From Telopea speciosissima (taxonomy: Eukaryota; Streptophyta; Magnoliopsida; Proteales; Proteaceae), in NCBI RefSeq assembly GCF_018873765.1, contig NC_057920.1, positions 6,585,307 to 6,649,306 of the forward strand: 64,000 bases of DNA, given 5' to 3'. The notes under the pieces are model-generated. The model had not been told where the DNA came from. It was given only the letters and a program-made list of their open reading frames with translations, and did no database searches. Made by a program: the position numbers and the translations under genes. Below, in pieces: positions 13,106 through 22,980 of the stretch; positions within the stretch are counted from its first letter, which is position 1; each line of letters begins with the position of its first letter.

Positions 13106-13330
13106 ATTGATGGTTGTTCATCGGGTGACCCTGGGAAGGGCTAGAGCAGGTGGTATATTTCGTGATAATTCTGCGAAATTTGAGGCAGAATTTGAAGCAT
13201 TCATTCGTGGGTTGAAGTGTTGAACAGAGCTTGGGAGTTTTAGGGATCCAAAAATTTTGGATTGAATGTGATTCTATCGCAGTGATGGTTTCAGTTCATA
13301 CCAGAAGCATCCCGTGGTTTGTGCTTAAAG
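13106..13330 (+). pseudogene. LINE-type RNase H remnant
   Basis: Short in-frame pieces resemble the RNase H domain found at the end of plant LINE polyproteins: a start like DGCSSGDPGKG, then RAGGIFRDNSAKFEAEFEAF, then FWIECDSIAV before a trailing VHTRSIPW. The pieces lie in different frames with stops between them, so this is a decayed fragment. No reverse transcriptase or poly-A tail was recognised around it. Similar RNase H domains also occur in stand-alone plant genes, so the LINE origin is inferred. Confidence 0.45.
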
Positions 13331-13359
13331 ATTGGTTTTTCCTCCAACCTTATTTATTT

Positions 13360-13527
13360 ATTACCCATTGTTGGCTATGGATGCTATGATCAAGCCAAGA
13401 TTTTGTTTTCGCTTAGTGATTGTTTCTCCTTTTGTTTTATCTAGATTACCCATTGTTGGCTATGGATGCTATGATCAAGCCAAGATTTTGTTTTCGCTTA
13501 GTGATTGTTTCTCCTTTTGTTTTATCT
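13360..13527. repeat. 83-bp direct repeat, two copies
   Basis: The segment at 13360-13442 is repeated almost perfectly at 13445-13527, 85 bases apart, starting ATTACCCATTG and ending TTTTATCT. This is a simple local duplication just downstream of the LINE-like scrap and just upstream of the SEO remnant. Confidence 0.9.
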
Positions 13528-14278
13528 TTACTGTCTCCCCTGTTAATGTGGGGGAGTGCTTTTCTTATCAAATTATTTTTAACAAAACAATAAATAAACT
13601 CTTGGAACGTGAGGCCAAGTATGAGATGAAATCAAAGAATTGTTGTTTAAAAGGAGGCAAATGCCCACATTTGGATTCGAAACTCACATGGATATTCCGC
13701 AGCAGGAACTGATTATGATTCTGCAGAACAACCATCAAAATCAAGCCTCTTCTTCAGTACCTGCTGTTGCTGCTTCGAAGAAGATTCCGGCCAACCAAGA
13801 TATCCTGGCCATCAAAGTCTTGCCTTTTCTTGAATACATCAACGAAATACTCCGGCTCTTAACCTTGGTCTTCTCTTTTAGCTACGGGGAGTACAACCTG
13901 GAAGAGGGCTACCAATACCCAAACCAGTCGATCGAATCCATAATGCTTCTAAAGCAATTAACGGATATATTGAATAACTCAGAAACTTTGAAGCACACGT
14001 TTGAAGTGTAGAGGAAGCTTGTGAAGGCCACGTTGCACGTGATTCGTACAATCGATAAGTTTAACGATCTGCAAGTGCAACGTCGTCAGTACCTCCATCC
14101 GGATGATCAATCTCCATTAATGTCATCCGTGGCCTCCGAGCAAATCCAAACAACGGTTCAGTGGATCGTCAGGAGCGTCATCGCATGCACGTTGGAAATG
14201 AGAAGCCTCATTGGCTTGCATCACAAGTATGTACGTCATTAATTGGTAATTGAGTAGATGCTGATCTTCTAGGCCTAA

Positions 14279-14746
14279 CAATCTCTCCCTCGTGTTGGTC
14301 TTAGAGTCTAAAGGAGACGTTGACGTTTTAGGCTTAACAAACCCTTCCTTCATTTTAGCTGATAGTTTGTTGTCATTGACTAGATGGATCAAAGCCCACA
14401 TGATAGCATGTGATGTGTGGAAGCCCATTATTAACAATCTCTCCCTCGTGTTGGTCTTAAAGTCTAAAGGAGACGTTGACGTTTTAGGCCTAACAAACCC
14501 TTCCTTCATTTTAACTGATAGTTTGTTGTCATTGACTAGATGGATCAAAGCCCACATGATAGCATGTGATGTGTGGAAGCCCATTATTAACAATCTCTCC
14601 CTCGTGTTGGTCTTAGAGTCTAAAGGAGACGTTGACGTTTTAAGCCTAACAAACCCTTCCTTCATTTTAACTGATAGTTTGTTGTCATTGACTAAATGGA
14701 TCAAAGCCCACATGATAGCATGGGATGTGTGGAAGCCCATTATTAC
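14279..14746. repeat. Three tandem copies of a 156-bp unit
   Basis: Units start at 14279, 14435 and 14591, each opening CAATCTCTCCCTCGTG, with only a few differences between them. The unit is 52 codons long, so both strands stay open across all three copies (+ frame 14292-14819, minus frame 14123-14863). No family match is recognised on either strand. The array lies inside the SEO remnant, and I read the open frames as a by-product of a unit length divisible by three. Confidence 0.93.
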
Positions 14747-15510
14747 GAGGAAGTCGAGGTCTTTGAGTTTAAGTCTTCGGTTCACATCCAATTTGGATCC
14801 TCCACGATGGGGAAGGTAGTGGCCATTGTGCTGCTTACACCCAGATAGGAGCGTGGATCCCATCCTAACAGGATGCTTAGGCAGTGGGTAGGGTGGTCAT
14901 TTTACTCCTGTTTGGGTGTAGACTGCATAATGGCCGCTACTTGCCCGACCATAGAGGATTAGAATCAGGTTCACATCTCCCCTCCCTCCATGGAATAGGA
15001 TAGAGTAGGAGTAGGACCTTTAAAAAAAAAAAACTGTAATCTCAGCCAACTACGACAATTGGAAATTGAAAATGATTGGAACAAACTTGGAAATGCATGT
15101 CTTAGTTAATTAATCATATTAGTTGGGAACTTTTGGAGTTTATTTTTTTCATTCAAAACCTTTCAAAAACAAACTTGATAATGGTGGGATCTTAGAAGAT
15201 AATACCCATTTTTATTTTATTAATAAATTTTAATATTTAATTAATTGACAATAAAATCCCTATAATGAAAGTTTCCAAGCTTGTTCCAATCAATCTGAGG
15301 CTATGACGAGGTGGATCATGCTGATGGGTTTTAATTTCTTTAATGGTACCAGGCCGGCACACTTATTGACCAATGAGACTTGGGAACTGTCCAACTTAAC
15401 GGAGGTCCTCAATAAACAGCATGAATTACTTCGCAACCAATTTGACGTTTTCAATCAGCAATTTATAAGTGATATAATACGTTAATGGACAGGAATTAAG
15501 AAAGAAGAAT

Positions 15511-15723
15511 TCAAATCCTCTCCAATGATATTTAACCATCACACCCAATGGATGGTGGGAGATCGACCCTGGTGGTTAAATGTCATTGGAGAGGATCTGG
15601 ACTTGAGAGAACGCCATCCACCCGAACGTGATTCAAAAAAGGTGTGGTGGTCATTTCACATGTTTCTGTCAAGACATAGAAGCAATGTGTATTACACGAG
15701 GACCGGGTGGCGTTCTCTTTCCC
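15511..15723. mobile_element. Two abutting foldback elements (MITE-like)
   Basis: The first, 15511-15604, has arms ATCCTCTCCAATGA and TCATTGGAGAGGAT. The second, 15605-15723, has arms GAGAGAACGCCATCCACCCG and CGGGTGGCGTTCTCTTTCCC. The second resembles in its ends the foldback at 61989-62179 (GTAGCGTTCTCTTTCCC). They lie within the SEO remnant and have no coding capacity. Confidence 0.7.
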
Positions 15724-16019
15724 ATGAATTAATAGAAATGCTTTTCGATTGAATTTATGCAATTATTCTATATTTTGTTACGTTGCTGTTGATGGTGGTG
15801 GTGATACAGAAGAGGAGAAAAAAGCCTACAGTTATCAAATGCTTGGGCAACTCTTCAAAATGAGCCACAATGACAACATGAAGGTTCTAACTGCATTGAT
15901 TCAATACGAATATGGTCTCTTGCCGCTTAAGAAAAACTGCAGCCAGACAGAGCATTATAAACTTGTGTTTTCTCTCTCTCTCTCTTACTCTCAACTAGCC
16001 ACACTCAGGGATTGAGGGG

Positions 16020-16620
16020 GCCGATATCGATCCAGATTGGGCAATATCTGACTTAGATCGGTCAAAAAAGAAAAAAATTTGTTGTTACACTTGGAGGGTA
16101 AGAATGGAGCAGGAATGTTCCTGCGCTACAAGGCTTAGCAGCCAAGTAAATTGGAATAATTCTCTTCCCCTTTGGGTTCATAAATACCCTCCTGGGTTTT
16201 AGTATTTTCTAAAATACCCTTTATGTTCCCATTTCCTTGACTGTAAGCCTTGCAACAACAAAATTTCATCCGGCCAAAAACCAGAGAAGTACCAATTTTA
16301 GGAATCGGTTTATATCCTGGATTAGTAAAAAATGGTTAGAAACAATCTTTAAATTTTTAAAAAATCCAGAAAAATGAAAATACCTAATTTTAAAGAAATG
16401 ATTGACAAAATAAAAAAACAAATTTATTAAAATAAAAATGCACAGATCTTAGAAATAGTTTGCAAAACAATTTTTTGTGGATTTTTTGGTGAAACATTCC
16501 ACCAAAAATCAAAGTACTTCTGATCTGAATCAGGTCGGATCGTCCAATATCAATATCGATTCCCATACCGTGACAATCTGATACTAATACCTCAATCCAT
16601 GGCCACACTTGGCTAGTTTC
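16020..16620. repeat. GATATCGAT-rich dispersed repeat
   Basis: Contains CCGATATCGATCC at its left side and ATCAATATCGATTCCCATAC on its right, with AT-rich filler. Comparable sequence occurs at 30280-30540, 31240-31450, 52440-52570 and 53640-54260. The family has no clear termini here and no coding sequence. Confidence 0.45.
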
Positions 16621-16746
16621 TACTCAAAAGGTTTATTTTATTAGGACTCTTCCTATACCCTATGGTGGCGAGAGCCTCTGCAGTGGGTATGTCTTTTTTT
16701 TTTAAATTGAATCATGAAAGATTTTGATTTTGAATTTTTTTTTTTG

Positions 16747-16840
16747 AAAAAGAATGCTAATTGATGTGTCGGTCTTTTCGCGTTGGACTCTGTCTGGACA
16801 TAAGTACACACCGAAGCACAACACCAGTTAGCATTCTTTT
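16747..16840. mobile_element. Short foldback element
   Basis: Arms AAAGAATGCTAATTGATGTG and CACAACACCAGTTAGCATTC form an imperfect inverted repeat around a spacer of about 40 bases. It sits just before the last recognisable SEO exon. Confidence 0.65.
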
Positions 16841-17166
16841 TTTTTTTTTTACAAAAGATTTACAAATCTTTGTGCTGCTTTCTTTGTAACATGTGACAAA
16901 ACTAGTATGACTTTGAAGTGTTGGGGGGGAAGAATGTGTTGCTACTGGTAACGGACTTGGAAGTCTACCAAGAAGAGCTCTGGATTCTGGACAAGATGTA
17001 CAGAGAGAAAGTGTTCAAACAAACATGGGATGATGGGTTCCAGTATGAAGCGGTGTGGATCCCAGTGATAGATCACAGCAATGTGGGGCCGTTCACAGAA
17101 GATAGCGAACAGATACACATCAGCAATGTGGGGCCGTCACTTAAAGCAGACGTCATATGTGTCTAA

Positions 17167-19190
17167 TGTGGCTCGATCTAATGTATGGGCATTAGATTGG
17201 TTCAACCTAGCATGGGATAGATCAAAGGGTTTGATTTAACGCATTCCAGCTAATATGGAGGTTGATGGCGCTGTTAACGTATCGATCAAATACCTAACAA
17301 TGTAAAAGCAATAAATTTGTTAAATAATTTTATGTTGTATAAAAAAAGTATCCACTAAATTTTAAATTCCACAAAGACTCCACTAGTGACAACTTGACAA
17401 AATCATATGAATAGATTATTATATTTAGGAGCAAGAGATCGTTGTTTGGTCATATAGCCCCTACATCAATACAAGGCCAATGAGAGCATGTGCAGTGGTA
17501 TTTTGTAGATAATTTTTTTATTTCATGGGGTTATTATTCATTATTAGTTTAGAGAGAGATCCTTAATTTCTGTCCCTCTTTTTTTATGAAGAACAATTCA
17601 GAGCTGAATCAGAGATTAATAAACTATTTTATGCCACTGGTGATCTAACTCTGTGATTAGATTCTTGTATCATCAGTAACTCTCATCTCATTGTATAAAG
17701 TCAAAAATACCCATCTGAAAATTAATCAAATGTTATGATTGCCATGGCAAGCGAGACTCTCTTCACCTTCTTTGGATCCAATAATTCAATACTAAAATAA
17801 AATAGGGAGAAAATATGCCGCCTGCTATCGCAACACATGCTGCCCCTATATCCAGACACAAAGGCAAGTGTAATGACCATCACACCCCTTAGAATTGACA
17901 GATAAGATTTAAAAAAAAAAAAAAAAAAAATTTCTAAATTTGAAAATTAACAAACACAATTAATGAGTGGAACCAAATTTCCCATGAACAACCAAGCAAA
18001 TCCAACAGCTCAAGTGAGGTATTGCGTATTGGTGATGTAATACTTGCCTTTTTTGGTATAAAGTTTTCTGTCTTGGACGGATCTTTATAGCCCCTAGTAC
18101 CGGGGGTGATGCTGTGCGCATCATGTGGTGCAGTAGTGCTCATATATGTATGATAGGGTTCACTATGCACATCATGCACACATGGGCGCTTTGCACCGCA
18201 CAATACACACTGCAGCAATTTCCCGTCTTGAACTTGATCTAATTTTATAAATTTTGGAACACCCTATAAAATGCCCATTTATAGTCTCACAGATTAGTGA
18301 CAGGTAATCAAAGTGTTGTGCTTAATCATCCGTTTAACCTATAAAAAACGCACCTTTTTAGACCCAAAAAAAAAAACCACCTTTTATGGTTTATAGTCTC
18401 AGATGGAGACAGCTAGTTTTGCGTCATAGTCAAACGAGTGGTCTATGGATCAGTTTATAATGGCGATGATTGTTGGTAGACAGAAGAGAAAGACAGCAGT
18501 TTGTCAATATTCAAGTTTCAAATTTACTATTTATGGCCAAGAGTTTGAGGCCCATAAATGATACAACATGAATTTGGTTCGGTTTAAATGGTTTGATTTG
18601 GTTTGGTTTGGTATAGTTCATGATGAAATGGATAATAATTGAAACTGAATCAATTATTAATGCAACTCAAGTTTTCATATCGAAATTGATTAATAATGAT
18701 TAATCGGTTTCCAATTATATGGTTTATGGAAAAAGATTGTCACGATGTAAGTGTGCAATTGAAATTAAAAAAAAAAAAAAACGTAAGTGTGTAGATTCTT
18801 ATGCACATATTCCCATATCCCCGTGGACCTCACATCCATTCTTCTCGTTAAAACTTTCTATTTGAAGATTCAATTTCTCACCTTCCTCGTTGATAAGGAA
18901 ATTGCAATTTGCCATTGTAGTGATCTCAGTCCCTATGGTTTGTTATTAGTTTTGATGGATGAGAACAATATTAAAAAGATGGAATCAGGAATTGAATCAG
19001 TCTTGGTTCTAATCAATTTCAATTCGGATTGGATTGGAATCCGACTGAATTATTCAACATTAGCCTTGAAATCGACATATTTTAGGCATAAAGTATTTTC
19101 ACGCCAGACGAATACTATTCTATTCTTAAAACCTTGAATAGAAATATAATGATGACACAAGAGTCTAATCAAGTGGTTACTTGGATTTAG
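17167..19190. other. Intergenic spacer
   Basis: No gene seen. AT-rich, with a 20-base A run near 17910 and a GGTTTGGTTTGGTTT-rich stretch near 18590-18610. A GC-richer stretch at 18055-18235 looks like another imperfect foldback. The 116-codon open frame at 18787-19137 matches nothing I know and starts beside low-complexity sequence. Confidence 0.55.
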
Positions 19191-19191
19191 G

Positions 19192-19310
19192 TCCTCTGTA
19201 GCGCCACACAATGTGTAGCGCATCATCTGACGGTCCTATGTGTTGGGCTGTGTACCCATGCGCTACAGACTGTCGGATGTATGCTACACACTGTGTCACG
19301 CTACAAAGGA
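19192..19310. mobile_element. Foldback element
   Basis: Arms TCCTCTGTAGCGCCACACA and TGTGTCACGCTACAAAGGA pair imperfectly, and an inner GTGTAGCGCAT pairs with ATGCTACAC. No target duplication could be assigned. Confidence 0.65.
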
Positions 19311-19426
19311 GCCCCACGTGTGGTTACTCTGCTCAAAGAGAATTTATTCTTTCTAGTTGAAATAAAACTTTTGCCTTTATTTTGGTGGTTCATACTTAAT
19401 TTTAGTCAAGGTTCAAATAAATAGAA

Positions 19427-19598
19427 GGGAAAAAGTTCTTTGTCCGGGAGTGTGCCCTACGCCAGCACTCCCATGAGTCTATCTCTTTCCTCCCCATCTT
19501 AAAAGACACCTCTACCCCTTTATTTTAAGGAAGAGAGAGATAGACACATGAAAGTGCTGGCGCGTAGATCACACTCCCGTACAAAAAACTGCTTCCCC
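19427..19598. mobile_element. Foldback MITE with 8-bp target duplication (hAT-like)
   Basis: The 172-bp element begins GGGAAAAAGTTCTTTGTCC and ends with the imperfect complement (ACAAAAAACTGCTTCCCC). It is bounded by perfect AAATAGAA repeats at 19419-19426 and 19599-19606. Eight-base target duplications are the hallmark of hAT transposition. The interior holds GGGAGTGTG, CTACGCCAGCACT and a TCTATCTCT arm that pair across the centre. A sister copy with its own 8-bp duplication is at 26982-27152. Confidence 0.85.
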
Positions 19599-20093
19599 AA
19601 ATAGAATTACCTACCCTATCGGACTTGCCAAGCCCGATGTGATTGATTTGATTACAATTCACTTACATGATTTGGACAGTTTTTTTTTTGTTTCTCTCTT
19701 CTAAACTGATTTATTTGGTTTAATAGATTTAATCCGGTTTAATTCATTTTAAATACTTATAAAAGAGTTAGATTATTTGAAGATTTATTGGTTCAAAATT
19801 AAAATGTAACTAATTAATTTTTATAATATGTTAAATAAAAACTAATAAATCAACCAAATAAGAACTGAATGATGGGTTTATTTTTAACGGTTCGATTCGT
19901 TTTCGATAAACGTTTTAGGGGAAAGACGAGGAGATGCGGGGAAGAGCCGAAGAGGCGCAATGCGCAATAGGTATATCGAAACATTGAGTCGTTAAGCAAG
20001 CGCGTACATACGTGCTTCCCATGCGATCATGGCGTCCTGCACGCCGTCCGTGTGGTTCTCTCTGCTTGCGCGCCTACCTCAACCTTTGGTTTC

Positions 20094-20100
20094 TATTTAA
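20094..20100 (+). promoter_or_regulatory. Candidate TATA box of HMGR
   Basis: TATTTAA, about 105 bases before the chosen ATG. If used, transcription would start near 20125, and the ATGs further upstream (for example 20021) would not be in the mRNA. Inferred from motif and spacing only. Confidence 0.4.
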
Positions 20101-20199
20101 ATGCAAACGACCTCCCCTCGTCAAACTCTGCTCTTGTGGCCAAAAGGCGTGGCCGGCAGGACTCGCTTCTTCCCCCTGTCTCTTTTCCGGTGAACTGCC

Positions 20200-22980
20200 A
20201 TGGAAGCCGCCCGAAGGAGACCGGAGAAAACTCCGACTCTGGAAGGGCCTGGGCCTCATCAGCAGCGGCAACTTCATCACTCTTCGACGACGAAGAAAAC
20301 TGTGGATCATCATACTCATACTCATCCCCCGACCCCAAAAGCTTCAGATGCTCTTCCCCTCCCTCTCTATCTCACCAATGGAATCTTCTTTACTCTCTTC
20401 TTCGCCGTTGCTTACTTCCTCCTCCATCGCTGGCGTGACAAGATCCGCACTTCCACCCCTCTTCATGTCGTAACCCTTTCTGAGATCGCCGCCATAGTCT
20501 CTCTCATCGCTTCCTTCATTTACCTTCTCGGCTTCTTTGGCATCGATTTCGTTCAATCCTTCATCACCCGTGCATCCCATGAGGCTTGGGATGTCGACGA
20601 CGAGAATGAGCAGTTCCTCATCGAAGAAAATACTCGCCGTGGACCTTGCCCTGCTGCCTTGGATTGCCCAATCCCTCCTCCCATCGCTGCTCCTGCTCTC
20701 AAGATTGTCGATCCGGCACTCATTATCACGCCGATGCCTGAAGAAGACGAGGATATCATCAAATCGGTTGTTGATGGAACAATTCCCTCTTACTCTCTCG
20801 AATCAAAGCTCGGGGATTGCAAACGTGCAGCGACAATTCGCCGTGAGGCTCTGCAGAGAATGATGGGGAGATCGCTTGATGGATTGCCACTGGAAGGGTT
20901 CGACTACGCTTCCATTTTGGGGCAATGCTGTGAGATGCCCGTTGGGTATATTCAGATTCCTGTGGGAGTCGCAGGCCCTCTGTTGCTTGACGGAAGGGAG
21001 TTTACGGTGCCTATGGCCACCACGGAGGGTTGCTTGGTGGCTAGTACTAACAGGGGTTGTAAGGCCATTTACGCATCTGGTGGTGCCACCAGCGTGTTAC
21101 TCAGAGATGCGATGACTAGGGCGCCGGTTGTGAGGTTCGGCTCCGCGAAACGTGCTGCAGAGTTGAAATTCTATCTGGAAAATCCTGTCAATTTCGAGAC
21201 TTTGGAGGTCATTTTCAACAAGTAAGTTAACTTCTCCATTCGATTTTGGATTGTTCTTTTATCTTTAAACTTTCTACTTATAAATTTTAGATGTCATTTT
21301 GTATTAATATGTTCGTCTCTGTTTACTTTTCTTCTATTTCTTTATCCTGTTTTCCATTGAAAGAGGGAAAACCTTTATTGAGAAATGTTCAACCTTTTCT
21401 CTCTAATTTGTTGATTTGGTCTTGTTTTCATTACATTTAGAAATATAACACACAGTGCTTGGCTTTGATTTCTTCTTATATGTTAGGTCTTACATGCCCA
21501 TTTGGTTCGAGTTCATTTGGAAATTAGGGTTCAGAGTTCTTGGATCTTGACCTATGTCAATATAATTCTTGTTAATCCTCTTGGTTGCAGATCCAGCAGA
21601 TTCGCTAGGCTTCAAAGCATCAAATGTGCAATGGCTGGGAAGAACCTTTACGTGAGATTTAGCTGCAGTACTGGCGATGCTATGGGAATGAATATGGTGT
21701 CAAAAGGCGTCCAGAATGTCCTTGACTACCTTCAGAATGATTTCCCTGACCTGGATGTCATGGGGATCTCTGGTTAGATACTTATCCCTGTCTTCTCGTT
21801 AAAAGCACCTGAGGCTCATAGAATAAAAAAAAGTCTGGTTAAATTTCATAACTATGCAAATTTGAGTGACACTTTCTTTAAAACATTAACTAATGTGATG
21901 AGAGCATTGGATATATGTCCTTCGGAATCAAGATTCATTGAGTTCTGTAAATTCCTGCAGCTGTAGTTCTTCTGTGCACTTTTTATAAGTGTTTTTGTAA
22001 CTAGGACTCCTCTCAATATCTATGAGAGGAGTAAGAAATGCTTTATCATCCTTCTCACATCCATAACTGGCTATTCAGTCTATCATCTTTTGTTGATTTT
22101 TTTTTTGTTCTAAATTGTTCAGGAAATTTCTGTTCGGACAAGAAGCCAGCTGCAGTGAACTGGATTGAGGGACGTGGTAAATCTGTAGTCTGTGAGGCAA
22201 TTATCAAGGAAGAGGTGGTAAGGAAGGTACTCAAGACCAGTGTCTCTGCACTCGTAGAGCTTAACATGCTCAAGAACCTCGCTGGATCGGCAATGGCTGG
22301 TGCTCTAGGTGGGTTCAATGCACATGCAAGCAACATAGTCTCTGCTATCTACATAGCAACTGGCCAAGATCCGGCCCAGAATGTAGAGAGCTCTCATTGC
22401 ATCACCATGATGGAACCCATTAACGATGGAAAGGATCTTCACATCTCTGTAACCATGCCTTCCATTGAGGTACCTGGTCATTCCCAATTGCTACTACTCA
22501 ATTAGTGAAATTTTATACAAGCAAAGTTAATGACAGCCATTAGAGTTGTAGCATTTTTTGGTCCTGTCTTTAACCACTTTGATTACCCTCATTACCATTA
22601 TAAATCGAAAGATTCCTTCCTTCCTTTTTTTTTTTTAATTTTTATTTTGATGAAAGATGAGAAAAATGCCTTTGTTAAAGAATTAGATGGAATCTGAAGT
22701 AGTATTCTTTTTCTTTTCTTGTACTGTTCTGTTACAGGTGGGTACAGTTGGTGGTGGGACACAACTTGCATCTCAATCGGCTTGTCTTAACTTACTTGGT
22801 GTGAAGGGTGCAAACAGAGATTCACCAGGATCAAATGCGAGGCTTTTGGCCACCATTGTAGCTGGCTCTGTGCTCGCTGGGGAGCTATCCCTCATGTCTG
22901 CACTCGCAGCTGGTCAGCTTGTTCAGAGTCACATGAAGTACAACAGATCAAGCAAAGACATGTCCAAAGCTGCCTCTTAA
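20200..22980 (+). CDS. HMGR: 3-hydroxy-3-methylglutaryl-CoA reductase
   Basis: Four exons, 20200-21221, 21591-21772, 22123-22469 and 22738-22980, join in frame (1794 bases with stop) to give 597 aa, the usual length of plant HMGR. The enzyme makes mevalonate from HMG-CoA with two NADPH at the ER membrane and controls the cytosolic isoprenoid pathway. Visible parts: an N-terminal RRR (ER retention type), two hydrophobic segments at about 56-76 and 93-118, an acidic linker, then the catalytic domain with [10 protein letters not shown] (245-254), TTEGCLVA (274-281, catalytic Glu), DAMGMNMV (370-377, catalytic Asp), DKKP (407-410, catalytic Lys), GTVGGGTQ (519-526) and the catalytic His in SHMKYNRSS near the C-terminus. 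The Ser beside that His is the known SnRK1 control site in plants. Three introns at these places are typical for plant HMGR genes. All key residues are present, so the gene looks functional. The ATG gives the conserved MEAARRRP-type start. Confidence 0.97.

Larger units (their letters stand above)
13650..17166 (+). pseudogene. Sieve element occlusion (SEO) gene, decayed
   Basis: Scattered pieces match the SEO (forisome/P-protein) family from memory. At 13640-14011 there is an N-terminal part with SYGEYNLEEGYQYP and MLLKQLTDIL; at 14021-14242 RKLVKATLHVI and VQWIVRSVIACTLEM; at about 15360-15450 TWELSNLTEVLNKQHELL; at about 15790-15930 AYSYQMLGQLFKM and MKVLTALI; and at 16918-17100 GKNVLLLVTDLEVYQEELWI followed by YEAVWIPVIDHS. 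Order and orientation agree with the family. SEO proteins form the filaments that plug phloem sieve tubes after wounding. The gene is broken: an in-frame TAG at 14009-14011 separates the first two pieces, a segment near LEYINEILR is missing, a tandem repeat and two foldback elements interrupt it, and the C-terminal domain is not found. Splice borders cannot be drawn confidently. Confidence 0.68.

Noticed and set aside
14123-14863. 246-codon minus-strand frame with three repeats as a repeat protein
   Set aside because: It is open only because the 156-bp unit is divisible by three; the same holds on the plus strand. No family match was recognised.
20012-20473. Long open frames overlapping the HMGR start (153 and 128 codons) in other frames
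   Set aside because: They lie partly upstream of the likely TATA box and overlap the conserved HMGR reading frame. They are explained by GC-rich codon composition of exon 1.
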